Source: Lentzea sp. NBRC 105346 (GTDB taxonomy: Bacteria; Actinomycetota; Actinomycetes; Mycobacteriales; Pseudonocardiaceae). Taken from it: DNA of 64,000 bases. Below the pieces are notes generated by a model, which ran no database searches, was not told the origin of the DNA, and saw nothing but the letters and a program-made list of their open reading frames with translations. The stretch covers positions 62,001-126,000 of the forward strand of contig NZ_BSTQ01000009.1 of NCBI RefSeq assembly GCF_030269605.1, read 5' to 3'. Below, piece after piece: positions 8,510-17,208 of this stretch (positions are counted from its first letter, which is position 1; the number at the start of each line of letters is the position of its first letter). A program made the position numbers and the translations under genes.

Positions 8510-10807
8510 ATGGGGTGGCCGTTCGTGGGGAGGGCGGCCGAGCTCGCCGACGTCCGCCGCGCGCTGCGGGGCGCTGGGCTGATCGTGGCGGGGCCGGCCG
8601 GGGTGGGCAAGACGCGTCTGCTGGAGGCGGCCGGCGTGCCGTTGGTCCGCGCGACCACCGCCACGGCGTCGATTCCACTCGGCGTGCTCGCGCCTTGGTT
8701 GCCGCCGGACATCCCCGAAGGCCCGCTCGCGATGTTGCACGCGGCACGGGACTCGTTGCGCGGCAAGGTGATCGGCGTGGACGACGCGCACCTGCTCGAC
8801 GACACCAGCGCCGTGCTGCTGCATCAGCTGGCGCAACATCGCGAGGCGGTCGTGGTGGCCACGATCCGGTCCGGCACGCCGGCGCCGGCCCCAGTGGTGG
8901 CCCTGTGGAAGGACCAGTTGCTGGACCGGCTCGACCTGGAACCGCTGGGGTTCGCGGACTTCACGTCGGTGCTGACCGAGGTGCTGGGCGGGCCGGTGGA
9001 CAGCCGGGCGGCCGACCGGCTCTGGACCGCCACCGCGGGCAACTTGTTGTTGTTGCGGGAGTTGCTCCTCGCGGCTCCGCTGGCCGAGGTCGACGGCCTG
9101 TGGCGCCTGGACGGTCCGCTGCCCATGTCGCCACGGCTGGCCGAGCTGATCGACCACCGGCTGGGTGCGCTGGCGCCGGAGCAACGCCGGGTGCTCGAGC
9201 TGCTCGCGTTCGGCGAACCACTCGGCTTCGAGCTGTTCGATCCCGGTGTGCTGGAGTCGTTGGACGACTTCGTCACCGCGTCCGAGGAAGGGCTGCGGCT
9301 GGCGCATCCGTTGTACGGCGAGGCGTTGCGCGCGGGCTGCCCGCCGCTGCGGACGCACACCCATCAGCGCTACCTGGCGTCGGTGCTGGACGACCCGTTG
9401 CGCGTCGCCGTGCTGCGCCTGGACAGCGGCTCGGCGGACGACCCCGAGCTGTTGCTGACCGCGGCCGGGCGGGCGTGTCTCCTCGGAGACGTCGTGCTGG
9501 CCGAACGCCTGGCCCGCGCCGCCTGGGCTCTGGGTGGCGGACCGCCGGCGGCGCATCTGCTGGCGCAGGTGCTGGCGTTCACCGACCGTTCCGAGGAGGC
9601 CGAAGAGGTCTTCGCGATGGTCGCTTCCGCCGACGACCCGGTCGAGATCGTCGCCATGCGGGCCATGAACATCGGCTGGGGGCTCGGCCGCAGCGCGGAG
9701 GCGGCGGCCATGGTGGACACGCCACTGGTGCAGGCGAACCTGTTGTTCGACGCGGGAAAGTACGCCGAAGCGCTGGCGGTGTTACCCGGCGCCGAACCGG
9801 CGGAGGCCGTGATCGAGGCGTTGATCAACGCCGTTCAGGGCCGCGAGCCGCGCGAGATTCCGGAGTTGGAGACGTGGGAGGCGGTGCCGCTCGGCGCCGA
9901 GATGTTCACTTCGGCGAAGGTTTTCATTCGCACCATGTACGGCGATTTGCAGGGCGTGGAGGAGATCGCGGTCGAGGCCCATCGGTCCAGGAGCGAATGG
10001 GACTCCATGCGTTCCCACTGGGCCATCGTGCGGGCCGGTCTCGCGCGGGCGCGCGGGCGGCTCGACGATGCGATGGTGCTGCTGCGGGAGGCCCAGCCGG
10101 TCCGTCCGTTCTTCCGGCTGTGCGAGCTCGCGCACGTGGAGGCGTTGCGCGGCAACGACGCCCGCGATCTGCTCGCCGCCGCGGAAGCTTTGGTGCCACA
10201 GGGGCAACGGCCGTACCGATGCGGGCTGTGGCAGGCGCGGATCTGGGCGGGTGGCGCGTCGCCGCTCGAGTTCGCCGACGACGCCCGCGCACACGGGGAG
10301 CACGCCGTGGAGGCGATGCTGTTGCACGAGGCCGTGCGGCTCGGTCACGCCGGCGAGGCAGTCGACCGGCTGGTCGAACTCGCGTCGTTCGTGCACGGGC
10401 GGCTCGTGCCGCTGTACGGCGATCACGCGTTGGCGTTGGTGCGCAACGACAACGCGTCGCTCGAACGGGTGGCCTCAGGGTTCGAGGAGGCAGGGGTCAT
10501 GCTGCACGCGGCCGAAGCCGCTGCGGCGTCAGGGAACCGTGCGCTGTTCGCCCGGCTGGTGGCGCGCTGTCAGAGTGCGCGCACGCCCGCGTTGGCGAGG
10601 TTCACGGTGCCGCGGCTGACGAAGCGGGAGCTGGAGGTCGCTTCGCTCGCGGCCCGCGGGCTGACCAACCGGGAGATCGCGGAGTCCCTGGTGACTTCCG
10701 TGCGGACCATCGACAACCACCTGTCGAGCGTCTACGCGAAGTTGGGCATTGGAGCCAGGAGCGAGCTCACCGACGCGATGGGTTTCGTGACGGGAATCGT
10801 TCGATAG
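8510..10807 (+). CDS. LuxR-family giant regulator (LAL, AAA-ATPase plus LuxR HTH)
   Basis: A 765-residue LAL-type regulator. Walker A is GPAGVGKTRL at residues 28-37, followed by a Walker B-like segment GVDDAHLLDD at about 85-95 and a long helical, TPR-like middle. The C-terminal LuxR HTH (about 703-760) reads LTKRELEVASLAARGLTNRE, then the recognition helix VRTIDNHLSSVYAKLGI. LAL proteins usually activate secondary-metabolism or sugar-uptake genes after ATP and ligand binding. The ATG lies 8 nt after a TAGCCT hexamer (8497-8502), suggesting a leaderless mRNA. Neighbouring P450 and hydrolase genes are candidate targets. Confidence 0.92.
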   Translation: MGWPFVGRAAELADVRRALRGAGLIVAGPAGVGKTRLLEAAGVPLVRATTATASIPLGVLAPWLPPDIPEGPLAMLHAARDSLRGKVIGVDDAHLLDDTSAVLLHQLAQHREAVVVATIRSGTPAPAPVVALWKDQLLDRLDLEPLGFADFTSVLTEVLGGPVDSRAADRLWTATAGNLLLLRELLLAAPLAEVDGLWRLDGPLPMSPRLAELIDHRLGALAPEQRRVLELLAFGEPLGFELFDPGVLESLDDFVTASEEGLRLAHPLYGEALRAGCPPLRTHTHQRYLASVLDDPLRVAVLRLDSGSADDPELLLTAAGRACLLGDVVLAERLARAAWALGGGPPAAHLLAQVLAFTDRSEEAEEVFAMVASADDPVEIVAMRAMNIGWGLGRSAEAAAMVDTPLVQANLLFDAGKYAEALAVLPGAEPAEAVIEALINAVQGREPREIPELETWEAVPLGAEMFTSAKVFIRTMYGDLQGVEEIAVEAHRSRSEWDSMRSHWAIVRAGLARARGRLDDAMVLLREAQPVRPFFRLCELAHVEALRGNDARDLLAAAEALVPQGQRPYRCGLWQARIWAGGASPLEFADDARAHGEHAVEAMLLHEAVRLGHAGEAVDRLVELASFVHGRLVPLYGDHALALVRNDNASLERVASGFEEAGVMLHAAEAAAASGNRALFARLVARCQSARTPALARFTVPRLTKRELEVASLAARGLTNREIAESLVTSVRTIDNHLSSVYAKLGIGARSELTDAMGFVTGIVR

Positions 10808-10842
10808 AGGCGACCGCGACGGCTTCTCGCTATAAGCGAACG

Positions 10843-11769
10843 ATGAGCAGATTCGTGAGCCGTCGTGGACTCCTTCGGGGAGGTGCCGGACTCGCCGCCG
10901 GCACCGCGGTACTCGCCAGTGGCGTCTCCCAGGCGAACGCCAAAGGGAACGACAGCCCGGTCCGTCCCATCGCGGTGCCGGAGCAGGTGAAGGCGGCCGA
11001 GGGCTTCGTCGACGTCGGCGGTGCGCGGCTGTGGTACTGGGACACCGGTGGCAACGGAACGCCGATCGTGTTGCTGCATCCCGCTTCCGGGAGCGGACAG
11101 AGCTGGCCTTACCAGCAGCCGTTCTTCGCGAAGGCCGGGTACCGGGTGATCGGCTATTCGCGGCGTGGGCACTACCGGTCCGACGCGGGACCGGCGGGTA
11201 ATCCGGGTACCGGCTCCGGAGACCTGCACCGCCTCGTCGAAGCCCTTGGCCTCTCGAAGTTGCACGTCATCGGCGCCGCGGCGGGTGGCGGCGTCGCGCT
11301 CGACTACGCCGTGTCCCATCCGGATCGCGTGCTGAGCCTCGTGCTCGCGGGCAGCCTCACCGGCATCTCGGCCCCGGACTACACCGCGCTGATCGGCAGG
11401 CTGCGGCCCGCGGGGTTCAACGCTCTGCCCGCGGAGTTCCGCGAACTGGGACCGGCCTACCGCGCAGCGGACCCGGACGGCACCGCCCGGTGGCTGGAGA
11501 TTCAGAAACGCGCCGTCGGCACCAACGTCTCGCAGCCCAACGCGAACACCATCACCTGGGCGACGATCGAGGCGTTCCGGGTGCCGACCCTGTTGATGTG
11601 GGGCGACGCCGACCTCTACACGCCACCACCCGTGCAGCGGGTGCTGGCCGGACACTTCCCGCGCGTCGAGACCGTGGTCGCGAACGAGTGCGGGCACAAC
11701 CCGCACTGGGAGCGGTCGGACGTCTTCAACCCGGCGGTGCTGAGGTTCATCCGCGGCCGGTCCAGGTGA
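10843..11769 (+). CDS. Tat-exported alpha/beta hydrolase-fold protein lacking the nucleophile Ser
   Basis: A 308-residue alpha/beta-hydrolase-fold protein. The N-terminus has a twin-arginine signal (SRRGLLRGG at residues 6-14, hydrophobic core, ANA cleavage site near 33). The core matches the family: IVLLHPASGSGQSW (oxyanion region), RVIGYSRRGHYRSD, LMWGDADLYTPP (acid) and ECGHNPHW (His). At the nucleophile elbow, where G-x-S-x-G is expected, the sequence is GAAAG (residues 144-148), so the Ser position is Ala. It may be non-hydrolytic, or may use another residue. It follows the LuxR regulator by 35 nt and its end overlaps the convergent jetC-like gene by 23 bp. Confidence 0.88.
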   Translation: MSRFVSRRGLLRGGAGLAAGTAVLASGVSQANAKGNDSPVRPIAVPEQVKAAEGFVDVGGARLWYWDTGGNGTPIVLLHPASGSGQSWPYQQPFFAKAGYRVIGYSRRGHYRSDAGPAGNPGTGSGDLHRLVEALGLSKLHVIGAAAGGGVALDYAVSHPDRVLSLVLAGSLTGISAPDYTALIGRLRPAGFNALPAEFRELGPAYRAADPDGTARWLEIQKRAVGTNVSQPNANTITWATIEAFRVPTLLMWGDADLYTPPPVQRVLAGHFPRVETVVANECGHNPHWERSDVFNPAVLRFIRGRSR

Positions 11770-14700
11770 ACCGCACGCTCGTGACCGCGTCGTCACTGGT
11801 CACGAGCTGGTGGATCGCGATGCCCGGCAGTTCGCGGTAGTCGCCCCAGTCGGAGTCCGAGGTGAGCACCAGGTCGAGATCGCACGACACGAGCAGCTCC
11901 AGCAGTCCGCTCCGGTTCGCACTGTCCATTCCGGACAGCGCGTCGTCGAGGACGACCAGTCGTGGCGCGGTCGCCGGGTAGTGCGCTGCGATGACGGCGA
12001 TCAGCGGGACATACCGGAACATCGCCTGTTCGCCGCGGGAAAGCGCTTTTTGGGCGCGCTTCGTGAGCGGCTGCCAGGCCTTGCCGCGGTCGATCTCCAG
12101 GACGAGCCGGTGCCACGGTGCCGATGGATCCTGGAACAGCAAGGCTTCGGCGTCGGGAGCGACCTCCGGCCGCAACCGCATGCCGAAGCCCTCGAGCCGC
12201 GGGTTGACGGTCGCCGCCAGCTCCTCGTCGGCGCGAACCCGATCGGCCATGGTCTCGCGGACGGTGTCCGTGAACGTCCGGTCAAACAGCTCACGCTCGG
12301 CCGTCGCGATGTGGTCGTTCACGACATCGCGCTGTTCGTGCAGCCAGTCGATCAGCTCGGCCGGCGTCACCGGCCTGCGGTCGAGCGTCACGACAAGATC
12401 GGGCTCCAGGGTCAGCCCGATGCGGTTGCCGAGGATCAGCCGGGCGTCCTGGACGGCGTGGGTCAGCAGGAGTTCCGCGTCGGCGACCGTCTTGGACCGT
12501 GCTTCCAGCCCATCGTCGTGCAGGTCGCGAACGCGTTTCTCGGCCGCGTCCCTGGCGGCGATCACAGCCTCGCGTTCCGCTACGCGGGCCGCGTGTTTCT
12601 CGGCCAGTGTCCCGACCGCGCGTTCCAGCGTGCTCCGGCGTTCGCGCAGGTCCGCGAGCTCCGTCGTGATCTCCGTCCGCCGGGCGCGAAGCCGGGTCAG
12701 CTCGGCCTCGTCGGTGGCGACGCCGAGCTCCTGTGCCTGCAGGATCGCCGTCCGCTCGGCCTCGACGGCGTGCTCACGGCTGGTCGCCGCGCGGGCCCTG
12801 GCCTCGGTGGCCGTGCGTTCGGCCTGTTCGGCCTCGCGCTTGCGGTCGAGCCATGCCGCCTCGGCCTGCCGGAACGCGCTGATCGCGTCGAGCAGCTCGT
12901 CGAGTTCCTGTTCGGTCGACGGCAGGTCGTTGTCCGGTATCGCTTGTGCCACTTGGGCTTCCGCGTCATCGCTGACCTGTTGCGCCCTCGCGACCGTGGC
13001 GCGCAGCGCGGCTGTGCGCGCCTGTGCCCGGATGTGCGCGGTCATATCCAAGTCGTGTCGGCCGGGACGGGTGGCGAGGTCGTTCGCGAGCGCTTCTTTG
13101 CGCGCGGCGATCCGTTGCTCGGTCTCCTGGAGTTCGTCCAGGTCGGCCTTCAGCTGGTCGATCAACGTCGTCAGCTCGCCGACGCGCCGTTGTGCGGCCA
13201 GCTCGCGCGCATCGGCACCGATGTAGGTGGGCTCGGGCTTCGTCCAGCGCCCGCGCAGGCTGCCGAGCCGCCAGGTGCCGTCCGCGCCGACCGCGGCGGG
13301 GTGGTCGGGCGCGGACTCACCGAACGCGATGCCGCCGAGCAACCGTTGTACCGCAGGCGCTTCGGCGACGAGCATGTCCAGCAGGCTGGCGCCCGGCGCC
13401 GGGGTCGCGAGCACCTCTTCGGCGAACGTGTCGTGGTCCAGCAGGTTCGGGCTGTCGGGCGTCACCCACGCGTCGAGCAGGCCGGACGCTTCCAGCGCGG
13501 CCTCGATCGACGCGCAGAGGCCGAGCGGCATGTGCGGCCGGAACTCGACGAGCCGCCACAGCGGTGCACCCTTCGCGGTGGCCCGTTCGGTGTCGCGCGT
13601 GTACGGCGCGGGCGGCGGCACGTCGACCTGGTTGGCGAGCTTCTCGCGCAACGCCGTGTACTGCGGGAGCTGGTTTCGTTGTGCCGTACGGGTTTCCTCG
13701 AGCTGCTGTTCCTGGCGGCTCAGCTCAGCCCGGGCCCCTGCGACGGCATCGTCGATCTCGGTGATGTCGACGACGATCAGCTCTCGGCAGCCCGCCGCCC
13801 AAGCGGCGAGATCCTCGTCCTGCTTCGCCTGTGCCGCTTGGAGTTCCTCCGCCGCTCGGGCTTCCGCGGCCTCGGCCTGTTCGAGCTCCGCGCGTTCGGC
13901 GTCGAGGAGGGCCCGCGCGGCGTCCCGTGCCATGACGGCGTTGTCATACCGGACAACGGCGTTGCGCTGCGCGCGAATCCTGGTCTCGTCGCCGGGAACC
14001 TCGTTTTCCACCTTGGCTTTGCGGGCTGCTTCGGCCGCGCGTTCCGCTTGCTGTGCGGCGGTTCTCGCCAGCTCGTCGTCCGCGTCGGCGCGTGCCTTCA
14101 GCGCCGCGGCGAGCTGCGCCGCCTCCTCGGCGCGCGCCCGCGCCCGTTCGCTGGTGGGGGCACTGTGGAGGCGGGCGTCGATCTCGGCCGCTTCCTGCGT
14201 GAGGCGTTGTTCGTCCCGAGTGGCCTCACTCAATGCCTGCCTGGTCACGTCGTACTCGGGGTCGGTGTCTTGGGAGAGCCCAGCGAGCTTCTCGGTGGCG
14301 GTGCGCAACTCGGCCGCGGCCTCGCGGGCGACGAGCCGGGCGTGGTCGTTGCGCCGCTCCAGCAACGTGGTGACGACCGCGATGGCGTCGTCGATGCGAT
14401 CGCGCTTCTCCTGTTGCCGCTCAAGGCGTTCCCGGCCGGTCTTCGCCAGCTCGAGCGGCGGCTTCGTGAGGTCGAGTTCTGCCGAGGTGAGCAGCCTGAG
14501 CAACGACTCGTACCGGTCCTCGCTCATGCCGTCGAAGAGCGTGGCGCGCAATACGGCTTTGTAGTCGTGCGGGTCGCCGTGCACCTCGCCGTTTGGTCCG
14601 ATGGCCCTCGCCAGGTTCACGCGCGTGATCGGGCGCGCCGCCTCGTTGACCAGGACGAGGTCGCCGATCCTTAGGGTGGTGGTGAAGTAGCTGACCTGCA

Positions 14701-15004
14701 CTTCAGTGGTGCTCGTGGACGCCTGCAGCCGTGCGCCACACGTGAGGAACTCGCCGTCGCGCTCGAACTCCAGCCACACGAAGCCGGCGCGAATGCCCTC
14801 GGTGGTGTCGCCGACGAGGTTCCAGTGCATTGCCTCGGGCATTTTTGCCGCGAGCAGATGAGGCACCAGCAGTTCGAGCGCCTTGGACTTGCCCGACCCG
14901 TTCGGCCCTCTGATCAGCAGCCTGCCGTCGTGGAACGTGAAGGTCTCGTCGTGGAAGCGCCAGACGTTGAGAATCCCGGCGCGGGTGGGACGCCATCTGG
15001 TCAT
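11747..15004 (-). CDS. JetC/MukB-like SMC ATPase (TIGR02680 family), short form
   Basis: A 1085-residue SMC-like ATPase, the motor of a Wadjet/MukBEF-type condensin. The N-terminal head has Walker A GPNGSGKS at residues 33-40. Long Ala/Glu/Arg-rich coiled coils fill about 200-480 and 620-880 with a hinge-like region between. The C-terminal head has the ABC signature SRGEQA (near 989), Walker B RLVVLDDALSGMD (Asp-Asp at about 1020-1021, where TIGR02680 proteins usually have Asp-Glu) and TSDSDW, which matches the family's T-S-x-x-x-W element. Family members are normally about 1350 residues, so this one is short. ATG 15004 overlaps the jetB-like stop (ATGA). Confidence 0.85.
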   Translation of the reverse strand: MTRWRPTRAGILNVWRFHDETFTFHDGRLLIRGPNGSGKSKALELLVPHLLAAKMPEAMHWNLVGDTTEGIRAGFVWLEFERDGEFLTCGARLQASTSTTEVQVSYFTTTLRIGDLVLVNEAARPITRVNLARAIGPNGEVHGDPHDYKAVLRATLFDGMSEDRYESLLRLLTSAELDLTKPPLELAKTGRERLERQQEKRDRIDDAIAVVTTLLERRNDHARLVAREAAAELRTATEKLAGLSQDTDPEYDVTRQALSEATRDEQRLTQEAAEIDARLHSAPTSERARARAEEAAQLAAALKARADADDELARTAAQQAERAAEAARKAKVENEVPGDETRIRAQRNAVVRYDNAVMARDAARALLDAERAELEQAEAAEARAAEELQAAQAKQDEDLAAWAAGCRELIVVDITEIDDAVAGARAELSRQEQQLEETRTAQRNQLPQYTALREKLANQVDVPPPAPYTRDTERATAKGAPLWRLVEFRPHMPLGLCASIEAALEASGLLDAWVTPDSPNLLDHDTFAEEVLATPAPGASLLDMLVAEAPAVQRLLGGIAFGESAPDHPAAVGADGTWRLGSLRGRWTKPEPTYIGADARELAAQRRVGELTTLIDQLKADLDELQETEQRIAARKEALANDLATRPGRHDLDMTAHIRAQARTAALRATVARAQQVSDDAEAQVAQAIPDNDLPSTEQELDELLDAISAFRQAEAAWLDRKREAEQAERTATEARARAATSREHAVEAERTAILQAQELGVATDEAELTRLRARRTEITTELADLRERRSTLERAVGTLAEKHAARVAEREAVIAARDAAEKRVRDLHDDGLEARSKTVADAELLLTHAVQDARLILGNRIGLTLEPDLVVTLDRRPVTPAELIDWLHEQRDVVNDHIATAERELFDRTFTDTVRETMADRVRADEELAATVNPRLEGFGMRLRPEVAPDAEALLFQDPSAPWHRLVLEIDRGKAWQPLTKRAQKALSRGEQAMFRYVPLIAVIAAHYPATAPRLVVLDDALSGMDSANRSGLLELLVSCDLDLVLTSDSDWGDYRELPGIAIHQLVTSDDAVTSVRFTWTGRG

Positions 15005-15822
15005 GCTCTGTACCTGGCCGCGGCGGGAAGTGCCTTTGTGGTGTGGCCTTCTTGTTCGACCAGCCCGAACCGGGTCAGGACGTCGATGGCTGCTTGCGTC
15101 AGCTCTTCTACGCTCGTCTCCCGGTAAGCCCGGTACTTCTGGCTGAGGGTTCGCACGTCGTCGTGCAGCTCTTGTGTGGTCGCCGGGAGCCGGTTCAGCA
15201 GGGCGAGCGCGACCGTCTCGGCGTGGCCGTCGCCGGGGAACCTCTCCTGGGTGGCCAGCCCTTCGGGGTCGACGAGAAGGACACCCTCCTTGCGTTGCTC
15301 GACAACGAAACCCGCTTCTTCGAGGGGTTCTTTGGGCACCCTCTGGTTGGTGTACACGACGGGTTCGTCGACGAGCGCGCGCATGAGCTCTTTCTCTTTG
15401 TCCGCTTTCCGGGTGAGCCGGCTGATCAACTCGCGGTCGACCAGGTACTTGCCTTCATACGGCCGCAGGATCGCATGCCGCTCGAGGAACTCGAAGACGT
15501 CGTCGAACGTCTCGTCGCCTTGGACTCTGTTCTGGAGCACCGCCTTCGTGGTGACCGGTGTGTGCTGGAGTTCCGCGAGCGCGAGGCACAGCAGTTCGTA
15601 GCGCCGCCGGTCGAACGGCTTGTTCTCGGCTGTCAGCGCGGGTGCCTTGCTGTTGCTCGTCTTTCGCAGCAGGACGTACCGCTTCTCGACGTAGAGGGGC
15701 CAGCCGCAGTGCTCCTCGAACCACGTTCGTATCTCTTGTGCGTTCCTGACGACCAGATCGAACCCGTCATGATCGCTGGTGAGCAGCGGGTTGGCCAGCA
15801 GCAGCCGGATGCCTTCGTTCAC
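15001..15822 (-). CDS. JetB/MukE-like DUF2398 (TIGR02678) protein
   Basis: A 273-residue kleisin-associated, MukE-like subunit. Family features are LLLANPLLT at the N-terminus, IRTWFEEHCGWPLYVEK, FDRRRYELLCLALAELQ, and MRALVDEPVVYTNQ followed by VVEQRKEGVLLVDPEG. DUF2398 proteins are usually 370-400 residues; the Tyr-rich segment after DEPVVY is missing here. The start is GTG 15822, which overlaps the jetA-like stop by 4 nt (GTGA), and its own stop overlaps jetC's ATG. The three genes thus form one coupled operon. Its expected role is to join the JetC head dimer and load it on DNA. Confidence 0.83.
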   Translation of the reverse strand: MNEGIRLLLANPLLTSDHDGFDLVVRNAQEIRTWFEEHCGWPLYVEKRYVLLRKTSNSKAPALTAENKPFDRRRYELLCLALAELQHTPVTTKAVLQNRVQGDETFDDVFEFLERHAILRPYEGKYLVDRELISRLTRKADKEKELMRALVDEPVVYTNQRVPKEPLEEAGFVVEQRKEGVLLVDPEGLATQERFPGDGHAETVALALLNRLPATTQELHDDVRTLSQKYRAYRETSVEELTQAAIDVLTRFGLVEQEGHTTKALPAAARYRA

Positions 15823-16343
15823 CGCGCACCGCGCACGTCGATCAGGAAGTCGGGTCCGGTGAAGGTGCCTTTCGGCGTCTCGATCGTGGCGTTGCCGCGG
15901 GCGTCGCGCAGCGTGATGTGGGTGCGTCCGTTGTTCGCGGTTCTCGTGCCGGTTTCGTCCGGTTTCGCGCTCAGTGCTCTGGCGATGAGGTCGAGGAGTT
16001 CCTGGAAGGTGCTCTCGTCGAGTTCCTTCAGCCGGGAGATTCTGATCGGGCCGTTGGTGGTGAAGTCCGCTCTGGGCTGCTCGTTCTGGTGCTTGCGGCG
16101 GACAGGCGGGACCTTGCCGATCGTGCCGAGGTACTCCTTGTCCGTCCGTTTGAGGCGGGGCGGCACCTTTACCGGTGGTGCGTCGTGCCAGCTCGTGGTG
16201 CTGGGGATGAGCTCCTCGTCGGGGTGGGCCAGGTGCGCGTGGCGGGCCGGCTGCAGGCCGAAGGTCTCGTTGAACAGGCGGTGCGCGTCCTCGTCGGTCG
16301 CTGCGGTCGCGAAGCGGCGGGCGAGCGCCCTGAAGTCCGTCAC
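15819..16343 (-). CDS. JetA/MukF-like DUF2397 protein, C-terminal domain only
   Basis: A 174-residue protein corresponding only to the C-terminal third of DUF2397 (TIGR02677) proteins, which are normally about 480-510 residues. Matching elements are FATAATDEDAHRLFNETFGL, the TSWHDAPPVKVPPRLKRT segment, GPIRISRL, then FQELLDLIARAL and TFTGPDFLIDV. The N-terminal winged-helix and kleisin-like regions are absent. It is not an obvious decay product: the GTG start at 16343 has a perfect AGGAGGT Shine-Dalgarno sequence 5 nt upstream and its stop is coupled to jetB. In MukBEF-type machines the kleisin bridges the ATPase heads, so this truncation should change the architecture. Confidence 0.78.
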   Translation of the reverse strand: MTDFRALARRFATAATDEDAHRLFNETFGLQPARHAHLAHPDEELIPSTTSWHDAPPVKVPPRLKRTDKEYLGTIGKVPPVRRKHQNEQPRADFTTNGPIRISRLKELDESTFQELLDLIARALSAKPDETGTRTANNGRTHITLRDARGNATIETPKGTFTGPDFLIDVRGAR

Positions 16344-16456
16344 GTGTCACCTCCTGTCCGGGCGTCACCGTAGCTGGCGCTATCGGGAGGAGCTATATCG
16401 CGCGTACTGGTCGCGCGTGGGCCCGGAAGTCGGTCACGATCGATTGGTCTGTTCGG

Positions 16457-16471
16457 GTCACATAGCGTGAC
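16457..16471. promoter_or_regulatory. Inverted repeat upstream of the condensin-like operon
   Basis: GTCAC-ATAGC-GTGAC is a perfect 5-bp inverted repeat with a 5-bp spacer, about 115 bp upstream of the jetA-like start in a 172-bp gap. It could be a repressor site for the operon. Short palindromes occur by chance, so support is weak. Confidence 0.3.
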
Positions 16472-16515
16472 TGTGTTCAGTCCATGCGGTAGAGAAGTCG
16501 CTTGCGCAGGAGGCG

Positions 16516-16805
16516 TCAGAGCAAGGTCTCGCCTTGCCGCGGTGGTTTATGGAAGACCGGCGGAACTGGGAGAACACCTTCCCGCTCGAGGTCGGCGACC
16601 GTGACCAGCGGACCTGAGATCACGTGTTCCAGCAGCGAGGCCTGTACGGGTTCCACACCAGCTTGTTGATCGGCAGGCGCAACCGATCCTCTATCCGGCC
16701 GTCGCCGCGCATCCGTGGTCCGAGCGATGACCCGTACTCGGCGATCGCGGCCGCGAATTCGTCGATGTTGGTCGTGGGGAGCGAGTGTGCCTTCAATGGC
16801 TTCAT
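16516..16805 (-). pseudogene. Frameshifted small gene upstream of the condensin-like operon
   Basis: A coding-looking minus-strand gene that changes frame. It starts at ATG 16805 behind a GGGAGG Shine-Dalgarno sequence (7-nt spacing): MKPLKAHSLPTTNIDEFAAA, then RMRGDGRIEDRL and LPINKLVW. That frame ends soon after (PRCWNT). The next frame carries on sensibly with SLLEHVISGPLVTVADLERE and PPVFHKPPRQ to a stop at 16516. The shift lies near 16640-16660. This may be a pseudogene, a sequencing error, or a genuine frameshift site; no slippery heptamer is obvious. No domain is recognised. It lies on the strand of the jetABC-like operon, 172 bp ahead of it. Confidence 0.5.
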
Positions 16806-17208
16806 CGAGCGGCCTCCCGACTAGATCGACGTTCTTTCGAGACTCGTTGCGATCGGTTATGCAAGTCAAGCAATGGATGATGTAGATTGCTTTGCCACTC
16901 GAACGTCACAAAATTTCAACGATGTGATTAACTGGTATGGTTTAGTTGGGCGTCTTTTGTTGGTGTCTCGGTCAGTTTGATCAGGCAAAACCGTCACTCG
17001 TGTGGATCAGTTGTTCATCCATGTGCACGCATTCGATTTCTCGATATCGGCGCTGAATCGAGTGCTTGTCCGAAGAGTGCGGTGAGGCTCAACAGGGGTC
17101 TTGTCACCGAGTCCGCGTGCGAGGCCCCGAGTTGGTCATTCGGCCAGTATCGGATCGAACGGTCCGCTACCGTCTGGTGACGTTGGGTGAGAACGACCAG
17201 GGGGGCCG
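16806..17208. other. AT-rich non-coding region
   Basis: About 400 bp with clearly lower GC than the rest of the window, especially 16840-16980, and no credible gene on either strand. It separates the minus-strand condensin-like operon from plus-strand T7SS cassette 1 and probably holds the promoters of both. The low GC may also mark an old insertion boundary. A G-run (17201-17206) just before ATG 17209 is the Shine-Dalgarno sequence of the YbaB/EbfC gene. Confidence 0.5.

Noticed and set aside
11810-14674. Long plus-strand frame opposite the jetC-like gene
   Set aside because: Antisense shadow; the minus strand carries Walker A, ABC signature and Walker B motifs.
11747-16805. JetD (DUF2399) fused to, or hidden beside, the Wadjet-like genes
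   Set aside because: All frames in the locus and on both flanks were inspected. No Toprim-like segment is seen; the downstream neighbour is the convergent hydrolase and the upstream one a short frameshifted gene.
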